Positions 43,171 through 55,489 of a DNA stretch of 64,000 bases are shown in pieces; position 1 is the first letter of the stretch; the number at the start of each line of letters is the position of its first letter. The position numbers were made by a program, and so were the translations under genes. The notes under the pieces were generated by a model that was not told where the DNA came from, ran no database searches, and was given only the letters and a program-made list of their open reading frames with translations. The DNA comes from Cylindrotheca closterium (lineage: Eukaryota > Bacillariophyta > Bacillariophyceae > Bacillariales > Bacillariaceae): assembly GCA_933822405.4 (NCBI GenBank), contig CAKOGP040000224.1, positions 125,023 through 189,022 on the forward strand, given 5' to 3'.

Positions 43171-46100
43171 ATGCCGCCCAAAAAAAGAGGCTTAACGCCG
43201 CCCAGAAATGCGGCCAAAAAGCCAGTGAGGACATTGGATTCATCCAAACCAGCATCGATGCGAGGAAACAAGAAGAACGTCACAAACATAAGATCTTTGT
43301 CACCTGGCAGAAACTACTCTGGAACGAAACCAAGCACAATCAGACAAGGTTCGTCGGCTTCTATTGCCTCATCGGATGATTCAGCTGGAAGTGGAGGCCC
43401 ATTATGGAAGATGCCAAGGCCAAGGAGAGGAGGTAGCGAGCCAGCACCAGCAATCCCACACCCACAGAAAAAAGCTAAGAGATACAATTCCACACCTTCA
43501 ACTACAGTGAAACCATCCAGCGTGAATTGGCAGCGAAACGCGCCAACTAGTAAATCCGAATCCGACAAGAGGACTGCTGGGCGTGGGCGATCTTCAGTGA
43601 TAATAGATATCAGTAGCAGCGAAGAAGGCAGTGACAGTGATGATTCCAGTATTGAAATATTGGTACCACCTAAGCCTCAATCGTCACGAGTGACAGCAAC
43701 TCGACCGCCGGCGGCAAGATCCTCAGACAAGCGAAAATCTATGCCAAGCCAAAATGACACCATGAACGATAGAAAGGCTGCCCAAAAACCACAGAGAGCA
43801 GTTAGTCCAAGCTCTCCCAAATCGACTTCAGGCAGATCAGGCAGATCAGTTCAGGGCAGAAACACCAATGTTACCAGGCCACTAAAACGACTGCACTCGT
43901 TGAATGAGGCAGCTACTGCTTCTACAACACCTTCGGATAGAAGTCGATCGACCACAGCTGGGGACAGGAGTCGTGCGCGGTCGCATTCGCCCGTTTTGAT
44001 TAACGAAAAACCGAAACGAGGTGCTTCCAAGAAGCAAAGCCCAACGGTATCTCCTGTGGTGGATATTACCTCGCCTAACAAGCAAAAGAAATCTGCAGCC
44101 GCCAAGTTAAAAAAGAAGCTGTCTCCAGAAGGGGCCAAGAAGGAGCATATTCGACCGATATCACCCGTTCAAACGAAATCAAATACCAGCCCGCTACCCC
44201 CCACCTTATCGCCTCCCTTCAAGGATAAACGCGCTGTGGCCCATGATCGAAGGCAGTCTACTGCAGTGGATGGACGAGCTGCCAGAGATAAGAGCCCTGT
44301 TCGGAATCAATTGCCTGGCAGAAGAGTCGCGTCCATGGCAACGGAAGAACATCCACCAGTACCACCGTCACGTCCAAGTAACCCAGCTCCGTCACGAAAT
44401 GCACCCGCAGTTCCTCCAGGAGTAGGCTTTGCAAACAACGGCCCAACAATGGGGCCACCACAAGTTGGAAGAGTGGATCCGAGAAGACAGACAGTCTCAA
44501 CTGCCGATGGAAGACCAGTCCGAGAACGAAGTCCCAACCGCAATCGAATACCAGGAAGAAGAGTTGCCTCCGTGGCAACTGACGAAACACATGATCCAAA
44601 TGTACCTCAGGCCTCGCAACTGAATTTGGGTGGAGGTTTGGGTGGAGACCGACCTGCCAGTGGATCCCGAATGCCTGGGCGACGAGTGGCTTCCATGGCG
44701 GCAGACGCACGACCACCTCCAATACGGCGACCCACCGGAACAGATGACATGCAACTTCCGAAGCGGCGGTCCATGGCTACGGAGGACATCCCACGTGGAC
44801 GGCCTCCATCGGTACGTATGGGAGGATCGAGAAATGGAAGGTCTCCTCCACCAAGGAGTGTGAGTGCAAAATCTCCGACAAGGCCATCGAGCGGGAGATC
44901 CCCTCCGCCTCGGTCTTCCAGTGGACGAGGAGGAGGAAGAGGTCGTGGTGGTCAGTCGAAACAGCGAGAATTCGAGTCTATTGGAGAGATGCCAGCAAGT
45001 CTTAAGAATAGATATGGGGCCCAACTTGGTCGATTCGCATCGTCTGGTGGTCGAGCTGCTGGTGGTCGGGGAGGGAGGAGCGTATTTTCTGGAAGAGTTA
45101 CTGCCGATGGCCGAAAGGTTCCCCTTGCACCTCCCCCCAATAAGAATAAGATTGTATTGGGCCAAGGAGGCGCTCCAGTTTCCGCGTCTGGAAGAGCACC
45201 AATGGGCCCTGGACGTGGGAGAGGGAGACAAGCGCAAAGTACACGAGCTGCAAATCCAGTACCGATGGGAAGGAAAAAGAAACGAGACTCTGGCAGTAGT
45301 AGTGCGTTTGGCAGTAGCAGTAGCAATGGATTGGATTTTTCAGACAGAAGTTCAGGCACACGCACCCGTGTTGGGTTGGATGCTTCCGACAGAAGTTCAG
45401 GCACACGCACCCGTGCTGGGTTGGATGCCTCAGACAGAAGTTCAGGCACACGTAGTGCAACTAGTGTGCCAAGGCCCGGGTCTCCTATGGGCGATCCCAA
45501 TCATGTGCCAAAGAAGAAGATTTACACCAAGATTCGACCGGATGAGCCCTTTATGTTCCCGATTGATGATGTCCAAGATATTGTCCATGACATTGTCCAG
45601 CCAGGTGGTTCTGTTCGCATTTTGATTTGTTCTGCAAATCTCGGAAACGCACAGCCAGATGAATTATCATTGAATGAATGGATCCCTGTCAATGGAAACA
45701 TGAGCCATGTTCTTACCAACCCGCGAAGGTATCCTGTCATGCTCAATTTTCCCAGCGAAGATAAGGATGATGGAAATATAGGGTTTACCGACCGAGCTGT
45801 CTATACAACCGCTCGATCTAGACAAAGTGACCTATTTGCGATCAGTGAAGATATCGATGGCCTCGGCTTGGATGAGGATAGCGAAAATTTTTCGCTTCCA
45901 GCAATGAGCCAAAGCCAAGCGTTTGTTTCGCAAATGACTGTTGAAACTGTCGACGAGGAGGCAGATGACGACGACCAAAGTGTCATTTATGAGGATACTT
46001 TGGACGTTACGAGGGGCTTACGTAAATTGTCGGAAAAGAAGCCAGAGATTGAGCCTGAAATAGTAGTCGAAGAGCCTGAAGTATCAGAAGTTTCTTACGA

Positions 46101-49100
46101 AGCAGAGCCCGAGGTTGTCGAATCACTTGAACCTTCTAAAGCTATTGAAGAGACCAAGCTGAATGAAGAGACAGAAGCAATAGAACCGGAGGATGTTGCT
46201 GTTCCAGACACCGTGGAATCTTCTACAAAAACAGATGTGATTGAAGAAGCTGAAGTGACGGAGACAGAAACAGAAGACAACATTGATCCATTGATCAATT
46301 CTCAAAGGTCGGTTAATAGTGATGGCATTGCCATGCCAAGGAGATATACAGCATCATCAAAGAAATTGGATTCCATACGACAAAGAATCGAAGATTCGAT
46401 TAAGAAATCGCAAACGGATGGATTTGCCTTTGGAGATGCCTTCCATGAGAGACAGAGAATATTGGCAGAAGCAGAAAAGCTGAAGAATCAAGAGGCTAGG
46501 GAAAATCTTCATTTGGGAAGTATGGCACCGGATAAAGCATCAACGATTAGTGAAACATTCCTGGTCCAGCAGACTGCAACAAAAACGGAAGAAAGGGAAA
46601 AACAAAAAGCAACAAAGGATATGACGAGCCGAGGGTCAATTGGTCCATCGGGACGGAGAAAAAAGAAATCAGCAGACCAAGGGAGCAGTTCGCTTTCCCC
46701 GCAAACACCACAGAAGAACAACATTTACCTACAGGCTATGCCAGCTGCAATAAATGTTTCGCCAAAATCACCATCTCAGTCGGAAGAAAATGCGTCGTCC
46801 TCTCAGATAAGCATTGCGGAGTCAGATGGAAATGGCTCAAGGCTTGCTGAAGGAACAGAATCTCTCGACACGACTGCCGCTTCAGATGCTGTCACGAATC
46901 CCGAGCTGGATAATGCAAAATCCGCTGTAGACGATGATCTCAATCGGAATGCTGAAGACTCGACACCAGCGTCGGACTCGAAAGAAGTACGCAAAAACAA
47001 GGTGAAGCCACTCAATGCCGTTGCACAATCTCAAGAGAAAGAAAGCGATAGTGTAGCTGGTTTGGAGCCTTCGTCAGTAAAGGAAGATCCAAAGAATAAT
47101 TCAGAAGTGGTGGAATCCAAAAGCAATGGTGCTTTTGATGCAGTTGGCGAAGTCGACGACTTGGAGAATGAGGGGAGTCATAATGATGGGGATGTCCAAG
47201 GTGGCGCAATAGATTATTGGGAAAACAACGACGAGACTGTGGAACCAGAGCCGTACTATGAGGAAGGTCCTGAAGGACACTTTGAAATTATTGTGATTGG
47301 AATGCAAGAAGCAACCTTTGATCCTAACAAAGATCCGGATGCTAAGGAACCTGAAAAGGTTGGATCTGAAAGGAGTTCAAGAACGGTAGAAGGGTCTGAT
47401 TCGGAAGGTTCAGATGACGATGTTGGCGAAGACGAGGGTTCTGAAGACGACGGAAATGAAGACGGCGAGGATGACGAAGCGGATGATTCTGACGACGAAG
47501 GGAGAAATGGATCAAGCGAGGAAGATATCGATGACGCACCACAGAGCTCGACATCACTGGCTGGATCAGAGAAGGATGAGGCGTCAGCCAAGAAAAGTAA
47601 GCTTTTATCTATTGCGAAGAAGGCAGGCAAGGGTGCTATGAAGGCAGGCAAAGGCGCATTGGGAAAAGGGGCGAAGAAACTGAAAGCTGCCCGGAAGACA
47701 TCGAAAGCAGTGAAAACTCTGATGTCAGCAAGGAATCATACCAAGCGCGAATTGCCATTTTTGCGACAAGAGACATCACCATCAGAAGATGGTGCGATGG
47801 CAAAGTGGGAAGATACCGATGTACTTCATTTCCTGTTTGAAGGACAGCTTCCTTCGTATGACCGAGCTCTATCGTATCAGTTGGGCGAGATGAGACTAAT
47901 GGTTTACTACTTGAAAACTTCTGTGAAACTTGATGTCTTGAGTGTCAAGGCAAAGCCCACAGGAAAAGCCAACCTTGCAAACAAGGGAGGTATTGTGACA
48001 GAAGTTGCAGTTAATGGTGCAACAAGACTTTGCTTCTCGAGTGCTCACCTCGAAGCACATGTAAGTTCTTTTCTTTTTGTGATGTCTTCTCGCCCTTGCT
48101 GTTATATGTGCGATTCACACGCGAAACTTGATCCATAATTACAGGAAGGAGAGCACAAATTCGAGAAAAGATGCAAATCTTTTGAAAGAATTTTCAATGC
48201 TGCACATTCTTCTGTCACAGCACTTAATTTTGACCCAACTATGGCAAGCCACTACTCTTTCTTTATGGGAGACTTGAATTTCCGAACGAAGCTACCACAT
48301 CTCGAGCCTGGGTCTGACGAACATATCCAAGCATCGCATGCGTTGACAGCAGCCAGGAATTGGAGTGTGCTAAATCGGCATGATGAGTTATCGAATGCGC
48401 TACTTGATAACAAATGCCTTGCTGGGTGGAAAACTCCCTATTGCAACTTTGATCCAACTTTCAAAGTTGCGCGTCAAGACGGCTATGCATACAATGTCTT
48501 GAGGTCTCCGTCGTACACAGACCGTATCTTATACAAGGCGATCGATCAACTAGAGGATTCCTTGGAAGTTTCGCTTTATGAGCCAATCACTCACTTCACG
48601 TCTTCTGACCACAAGCCGGTTCGAGGAGCCTTTGAGATCCAGTTGAACGAAAAGCTGGATCTCAAGCCTCGACAGCCAACACTGAAAAAGGAAAGGCTGC
48701 ACATTCTATTTACTTCTATTGAATTGTCCCTTTACAGCGCAAAATACAAGCAAAAAACAAAGCCAAAAAGTGACGACGAAGTTGTTAAGCCAAATCCCTT
48801 TGTGTCCTTCATCTCCACTCCGAGAGATGCTCTTGAACTGGACGCTTCATCCAGGAAAAGATCGGCATGGAAAAGCTTTGGGCAAAAGAAATCATTCCCA
48901 AGAACAAAACCGGGCAGAACGAAAAGCGACGTTGGAAGCTCAAAGTTCAACCCCTTGTCAACACAGTGGCCAGGGACCAGCGTCATGGAGTCAACTTTCA
49001 ATCCAACATGGAAGAATGACGAGATCCATTTTGAGTTGGGAATGAAAAACAAGACAAACAACCGACCTCTGGACCTGTCGGGCGCCTTGATGCACGTTTC

Positions 49101-49485
49101 GGTGTTCGATCAACGAGATAGTAATCTGAAGCCTCTTGGCTCATTCACTTTGAATCTTGCATCTTTGATCAAAGTGACAAAGGAGCCTGACAAAAGCAGA
49201 CGCGGAGGTCCGATGGGCGGTGCTAGACCTGGCCGAGGAGGAATGGGCGCGCCTGCACAGTCATTTCGAGGGAAATTGTCAAAACAACCGTCCAGGAGAC
49301 TGAGCGGCCTACTAGATAGCTTGGCGGACGAACTGGAGGATAACCAAGAAGCCCAGAGATTGAAACAGTTAAAGATTACCACCCTGAAATTTGACGAGGC
49401 GCTAGTCGAAAGTGGTGTGCAAACTGGGGACATCAAGTGCACAGTCGACGCCTGGTGGATGCATGATGCAGAAGAAGAGGAATAG
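43171..49485 (+). CDS. Giant inositol polyphosphate 5-phosphatase-like protein
   Basis: Exons 43171..48060 and 48145..49485, intron 48061..48144 (84 bp, phase 0), 2,076 residues. The N-terminal 770 residues are disordered and basic, with RS, PGRRVASMA and GRGRGG-type repeats. The 5-phosphatase domain opens at about residue 815 (VRILICSANLGNAQ), is broken by roughly 500 low-complexity acidic residues, resumes at FEIIVIGMQEATFD (Glu1380, metal ligand), has a second Gly/Lys-rich insertion, then KANLANKGG (1599-1607), SAHLEAH (1624-1630, at the intron), MGDLNFR (Asp1673), SPSYTDRIL and SSDHKPV (Asp1785, His1786). All catalytic motifs are intact. A C2-like region follows from about 1815. It should remove the 5-phosphate from phosphoinositides at membranes. 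Confidence 0.85.
45339..45455 (+). repeat. 45-bp coding tandem repeat (2.6 copies)
   Basis: A 15-residue unit (SDRSSGTRTR-x-GLDA) is repeated in tandem with a 45-bp period in the disordered N-terminal part of the 5-phosphatase-like protein. Copies are almost identical, so the expansion is recent. Confidence 0.9.
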
Positions 49486-49729
49486 TCGTTAGATTAAGAG
49501 ACAATAACCGTGGTCAAACATTTTTCTGAGACCAAAGACTACAATATTAAAAATAAAAAAGATTATTAGAGGAATAGAATGCGCACTGTTGTCTTGCAAA
49601 TGTAATGAACTAGCAATGTTTCAGGAAGAAACAATGACGATGACGAACACAAAAATCATAAACGCTGAGACGGAAGAATAAAAAGTGATGAAAGCGTTGG
49701 CGCCATGGCGCCATTTGTGCTATTTGCGA
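49486..49729. other. Convergent intergenic
   Basis: 244 bp between converging genes; presumed 3' UTRs, nothing else seen. Confidence 0.6.
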
Positions 49730-51271
49730 TCAGCTAGAAAATATATCTTGACTTTCAGCACCAGTGCAATGTCCCATCTGCTGCTGTTTGCCAAATATCG
49801 CTTCCATTCCAACTGCGCTATTAAACATGAGAGAGTGGTCATGCCCTACCCCCGGCACGATCATTCGCTTGTGACAATGAGTCGTCGACTTTGCCCATAT
49901 ATACTGTAAGGATTCCATGTACAAGTTACCCCGTTCCATTCTAGTATGTCCTTGCAATTCATCCATACAGGTCGTTTCGAGGCCATGGGAATGACAGTGT
50001 TGTTGTTGTTGTTGATCATGGCCATCCTCATCATCATCACCAAGTAGGAGATCCGGTTCTGTTTCGTTGCAGATATCCAAAGATCCTGCGAGATAGGTAA
50101 CGTCCTTGTGTTGAAATTCGTCAATGAGCTTGTCTGCCGCTGAATCATTGGGCAATGCTCGATCCCGGTATGGGACCGTCTCATTGCCACCGTCTGCCAA
50201 TCCCCACTTCCACATGTCATACTGTGGGCAGTCATTTAGAATGGACGACGATGGTGGCATTCGCCAGCTCCCATCAATCCTTCGAAAGGGAGTCAAGTAG
50301 AGATAAGAACTTGGATTTGCCACGACAGCCTTCATATTACTGTGGTTCCATGATTTTGTCAGAAAGGTCCATCGTTGGACCATCTGTCCTCCACTCGAGT
50401 GTCCACTGATGACAATCTTGACGTCAGGACCGAGCTTGTTCTGTAGAGTTTCTACCATGACATCGAGAGCCGTGTAGGAACTGATGTTATGATTCACGGC
50501 ATCCGCGCCGTAGCGCCATGGGTGAAGGGCATCTTGATGACTCCAAACCAGATACGGTGGTTGATTTGCGACGTCATCTTCTGAAAACCAAGGAGCAATC
50601 ACCAGCACGCTGTATTCATCATAATTTGTTTGAGCTTTTCTGGCTGCTAACGCCGAACAGAAGTAGTCATCTGCATTTAGTCCAGATCCATGAATGAAAA
50701 TCCATACCGTCTGAATCCAATGTGAATCAGCTGAAGGTACTAGTCTATCAATTGGCCCATGAGATGAATAGTATGCAAGTTTTCCTTCGTCGCCACTTTG
50801 CGAGGATATGCCTAGACCATGTAGTTGTGTCAGTGGTGACTCGTCGTCCTCGTCATTGATTGAGCAAAGACGATAGCGTGGCAATCGTTGGGTAATGTAA
50901 TCTGCCATTGGCGCTGAAGGAGTCGCCTGACAGAAATGTTCTTTGGATGATTCATCTGCTGTACCAACACTCTTTTCGACAATACATTTATAGCCCATAG
51001 GACATCCTCCACCATCGTTGCAGCAGGTGCCATTGAATTTTCCCATGTCCCCTGGAATACAACCAAACTGAAAATGTTCAGCATTGTCATCATCGATATT
51101 GTTCACCATGTGCTGACCTGTATCATGATCACTGTGAATTCTGCAGCAGGTATTTCCAGTTGGACAGAATCCATGAACTGATGATTCGTTGGAACAGCCT
51201 TGCCACGCAAAACCAAACCGTATTATCAGAAACCAAAAGAGTAACGTTGTATGTTCCCTACTGGCAGCCAT
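49730..51271 (-). CDS. Secreted alpha/beta hydrolase with granulin-like N-terminus
   Basis: 513 residues, ATG 51271. N-terminal signal peptide (TTLLFWFLIIRFGFAW). Residues about 25-115 are Cys-rich with granulin-like spacing (GFCPTGNTCC, then GTCCNDGGGCPMGYKC). An alpha/beta-hydrolase domain follows: WIFIHGSGLNADDYFCSALA (oxyanion HG loop), VLVIAPWFSEDD, KIVISGHSSGGQMVQR (nucleophile Ser in GHSSG, about residue 292), VTYLAGSLDICNETEPD (acid) and VPGVGHDHSLMF (His, about residue 469). It is probably exported or vacuolar. A Gln/His-rich insert (DQQQQQHCHSHG) lies before the catalytic His. Substrate unknown. Confidence 0.82.
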   Translation of the reverse strand: MAASREHTTLLFWFLIIRFGFAWQGCSNESSVHGFCPTGNTCCRIHSDHDTGQHMVNNIDDDNAEHFQFGCIPGDMGKFNGTCCNDGGGCPMGYKCIVEKSVGTADESSKEHFCQATPSAPMADYITQRLPRYRLCSINDEDDESPLTQLHGLGISSQSGDEGKLAYYSSHGPIDRLVPSADSHWIQTVWIFIHGSGLNADDYFCSALAARKAQTNYDEYSVLVIAPWFSEDDVANQPPYLVWSHQDALHPWRYGADAVNHNISSYTALDVMVETLQNKLGPDVKIVISGHSSGGQMVQRWTFLTKSWNHSNMKAVVANPSSYLYLTPFRRIDGSWRMPPSSSILNDCPQYDMWKWGLADGGNETVPYRDRALPNDSAADKLIDEFQHKDVTYLAGSLDICNETEPDLLLGDDDEDGHDQQQQQHCHSHGLETTCMDELQGHTRMERGNLYMESLQYIWAKSTTHCHKRMIVPGVGHDHSLMFNSAVGMEAIFGKQQQMGHCTGAESQDIFSS

Positions 51272-51782
51272 GATGACAATGTGATGTTGCTATTTTTGGT
51301 TCTTGGTCTTTCGATCGTTTGTAACTACTATCGATCGGGCTAGTCAAAGATATCCCACGCCTGCCTGACCGCTTTCTTCGGTTCGCGCTTCGCGGCATGG
51401 TTCGCTCTTTGTACCTCGGGCGCTCCTAAAAGACCTCACACCATTGACTTCTGATCAAGTCTGATCGTCATCAGTTATTGGTCGGACTAGTCAGCAAATG
51501 AGGCAGTGGCGAGAGCAGGATACTGAATTAAAATACCAGTATGGTAAGCACTCGTGGGATGTCTCTTACAATGTGAAATATATGAAAATGTATTTAGATT
51601 TTATGTAAATCGTTTTATAGCTAGAACAAACAATTTTTCGGATGGGTTCAAAAAGTTTGGAGTGAGTTGTAGTAATAGATAGATAGTAGAGCCTGGAAGG
51701 ACAAGCATCATCATGGTGCTGCGATGATTGGAAAAAATATGAAGCTGTGGAAGTATAGGTAGAGAGGCACATCATCCATCCT
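51272..51782. other. Intergenic
   Basis: 511 bp, no gene seen; it separates the 5' end of the hydrolase from the 3' end of PAS-like copy 2. Confidence 0.6.
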
Positions 51783-52943
51783 CTAATGAGGAAATTGTAG
51801 CGGGCTGAAGCGAATGGCATAATATCGCAATGCATTCGAGTCGTTTCGCTTGGTTACAGGGAATGCTTGGATACCACAGCGTAGCGAGTATTGATTGTCT
51901 TGATCATCGGTAAACGACGGGACCAAGGCAACCTCGTTGTCCAAACGACCTACTAGCGTTGGGTAGGTAGCTAGCGATGGATGCAGACGGGTGCCTTCCA
52001 CCTTGAAGGTATCAAATACCGAGTCTCCAATCACCGATGTCTTGCTTCCGCTCATCTTGGAAAAGGCTTCATTGGAATAGACAACTCGGTATGGATACGA
52101 TGTCAGAGTGAGCAATCTGATGATGTAAGGGAAAGGAGATGACAAGGTGAGAATCCTGGTTCGATTATTTTGCACGCCTGTTGAGCAAGACATTAAAACT
52201 TACGTTGGTTCCTTGCTGTGCTTGAGCTTGGAAATGGTGAACTCACTCGGATCCACCGATGGTATTGGCCGAGGCAATGCCACTGGTGATGCAGCACCAC
52301 GTAGGGATACCGCGCTTGGATTAGTAGAGGCATTCATCTCGGCCATCTGGGTTTCACTGATGGTTCGTACATGCAGACGAGGCATGATAGTAGTCTGCTG
52401 TGACATCATACCAGTTGGCAATTGGGAATCGTGAAGATAGCCATTGTTGCTGCTGCTGCTGCTGCTGTTGCTGTTATGGTTGGCAAAGTCTTGTGTGGTT
52501 GTAGAAGGAATGATGGGAACCTGTGGTGCATCATGCATGAAATCCTCAGAGGACAAGGTCAATGCCTGCTTGATAATCTCAGTAACAGAAGAGGTTTGTT
52601 CTTGTTGCAGATGATGATTCGTTGGACATTCGGGAACAATGGAAGGGTTGTAAGAGTCTTCGGGGCTGAACGAATCCAGCAGCGAGAAGTTGTCTATCCA
52701 GCTGTTGTCTTCCTTCACTTCGGGAAGAGGTGACACTGTTTTGCGACGCTTAGGTGGAAATACAGGAGCATTGCGGTGATAGGCACAACGTTTGTTGTTG
52801 ATGATGGCTTCAGATGCGAGCGATGGGAACTCAAGGCTGACCATGGAAGGCTGTTCGAACATTGCAGAATCAAAACGATCGTGTTCGGATCGGTTACCGC
52901 TTGCAAAGTGAGTATCTTGGACTTGGAAGGTGTTCATGTGCAT
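51783..52943 (-). CDS. PAS-like domain protein, copy 2 (two exons)
   Basis: Exons 52943..52204 and 52116..51783, intron 52203..52117 (87 bp, phase 2), 357 residues. Start MHMNTFQVQD; a second ATG is six bases on. The N-terminus has a basic PPKRRKT motif (likely nuclear localisation) near FPPKRRK and an acidic block DSFSPEDSYNPS, matching the order basic-then-acidic in copy 1. Exon 2 begins LLTLTSYPYRVVYSNEAFSK, a better PAS match than copy 1 (VxYxNxAFxxxxG), then VIGDSVFDTF and RLHPSLATYPTLVGRL. An (NS)n run and Asn/His repeats fill the linker. Likely a PAS-containing regulator; the ligand is unknown. Confidence 0.72.
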
Positions 52944-55489
52944 TCTGGAGTACTTTTTAGTTTGGTGTGTTTTTATGATCTTTTCGCCGGGTAAATGAGT
53001 GATGTGGGTGAGGTTGGGATGATGTCGGAAAACAAAAGGATGAAAAGGTCGGTCTGTGGAGATTTCGCAGGACCTCCGCACTAGTGCCAGGTTCTTGTGG
53101 TTGACAAAGTTCTGCCCACGAGCCTAGATTCTTTCGGGCAGCCAACAAAACTGTCACACAAACAACAGATGTTGCCATGTTCCTCGCCTGTTCTTTTTCG
53201 CAAAGAAACGGTCCTGGCGGTCAGATCATTTAAGTATGGCGGATTTTCTAGCCTCAAAGCAATATCGTGCAGAATAGTGCAGAATGGGCCACGAACGTCC
53301 CTTAATAGTCAGTTAGCGCGTTGATCAGAAACCATTATGTAGCTCCAATTTCAATGGAACATGCGTGGCGACTTTATCGTGCTTCCTTCAAGTCTTCCCG
53401 CAAGCTTTTTCTATCTCCTGAACTGCAAACGAAATTCTTTTCAGCTACGGGTACCAGTACCGTTATGAAAAATATTGTTCACACAGGTCGCAATGCTCAC
53501 GGAATGCTTTTTCTCCCTGTATTTTAAAATGCACCAATTGATGATGGAAGAGATAAGGCACGTATACCAGTCAGCTCTGCTGTGGCTGGGAAGTATTATG
53601 AAAATGCTGCTAGTTTAAAAGCATTTGACGGTTCGCTGGTTCTCATCACGTATCGGAATTCTTCGTTTCCAATTGTATGACAGAGGCCATATTCTCCATA
53701 ATGACAATGACGCCTTTGGAACTTAGGCGCTTGGTCACGGTCTCGCTTAGGAAGTATCAAACTGCTCTGTCCAGATATAAAGTTTCGGTTCGAAATGGAT
53801 AATGGCTCACTGGTGATGATGAAATAGTTCTACAGGTCGTTTTCTCCTCCTCCATGACAATGACGCCTCTGCAAAAGTGACACTTCTTCACTCAAGGTCC
53901 GTTCTTCGCTTTCTCATTCTCCATGTACAGTTCGGTACCTTACGCAGGAGGCCGCTTTTTCCTTCATGGTAATGGAGCCTTGCACATTGTCAGATACCGT
54001 ACAGTCGCGCTCGCGGTTGGCGCCAGGTTTCTGCTGGAGTTCCTCTGTCGCGATCCATGAAAGAGTAGTACACGGTACTATTTTCACTCTTTCGATATAT
54101 ATAAAGAATAACTACTATCAGCCAGGTGCCGAAAACATTCAAAAGTCAAGTGTAGATAGAAATCGTTACTTGTTACTTGACTTCGCTGCAGTGTTGTGTC
54201 ATATACTCGTATAATATATACGCGTGCCTCAAGAAATTGCTTTTATTCCCATGGCACCACAGAAGGTAGCAGTGCCATTGCACATCTCATCATGATGCTT
54301 GGTACATGTGTACTAGGTACTATTCCCAAGGATTGTTGAGTCCCTAGAATGCAAGTCTTGGAAAATCCAGAAATCATTATGTCCTATTGATATCATCAAT
54401 CCTACGGGAACGTCTACCTCTGGTACCGGTCTTGTCGAATGAATAGGAGGAGGACGGGTCACCTGTTTCAAGCTCTCTTGTTTCAATCAGTGTGACGCAA
54501 GTTTGAAGCACATATATGGAGAGGATTCAAGATACCGGTTAGTATCTTGATGGTGAACACCAGTTGCTACAGCAGTACTATCTCAATGGCTTCTATGTAG
54601 TATTTGGTCCGAGTACTCCATCATTGGAAATGAAGCGCAACACCGTGACCAACATTGCTTCAATTTCGAACAGTACCAGGTGCGATAGAAACTTCACGAG
54701 CAAACGGGGGACAGAAAATTGCATACCTACTAATTTAAAAAATGCTGCTCGAATAACAGCACTTCACAAAAGTTCCCAAAGGTCTTTTTGTCCTCAATGA
54801 TAATGACGCTTTTGACAAATTACAGTGCAGTACATTTGGACACAATTGAGCTGTAATGCAAAATGCCGACATGATCAAAAGCGTTTGATAGTTCTAAAAT
54901 ATTGAAAATTTTGTTCTGACATGATGACCCAAAGGGCGTGTTTGGTTGGTCGTTCCTACTACCGGTACATTGGTGCTTCCAATTCGCATGAATTGGCGTC
55001 TGGTCACCTCCGCGGCTGACGCACAGTATCGAGGAGGATACCGAGTACCGGGTGCTCGAAAGCTCGGGCCCTTCACGCTTATTGATTCTTCTCACTGCAA
55101 CGCTAAGACCGGTAGAGGCCGTTTTATCTTTAGTGACATTAGTGCCTCATACATTCAATGGCGCTTGGTCACTTCCTCTGACGCAAACTGGGAGAGTGCT
55201 CGAACGCCCGGACTCTCCAAGCGTTCAGACTCAAATGACAGTGGTTTCAATGGCGGTCGGTAACTTCCACTGACGTAAAATATGACACAGTAATCTTCGT
55301 TTCCTCGGCAAATAACATATCCGCTCTTCTTATAAATATATATTGCTTTTATTCTTACCATTGGAAAATAAGGACAGAGATGAGACGTTCCATTGCGGTA
55401 CGAACTCTCAATATGTACTTTCCAAAATGGGTTGAGTCCCGTACCCTACAATTCTCGGTAAATCCACAGACACATAAGCAAATATTCAT
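52944..55489. repeat. 2.5-kb gene-free region with degenerate repeats
   Basis: No gene supported. A motif of the form ATxATGACAATGACGCCTTTG recurs in diverged form near 53696, 53855, 53968 and 54799. A second form, TGGCGCTTGGTCAC followed by TTCCTCTGACGCAAA, occurs near 53728, 54990, 55158 and 55249, sometimes with GTGCTCGAA-GC about 40 bp on. These appear to be remnants of an old repeat family; both strands lack long open frames. Confidence 0.5.

Noticed and set aside
48061..48138. Apparent C-terminus of the 5-phosphatase-like protein after SAHLEAH
   Set aside because: It is intron sequence; the GTAAGT donor and ACAG acceptor lead straight into the remaining catalytic motifs.
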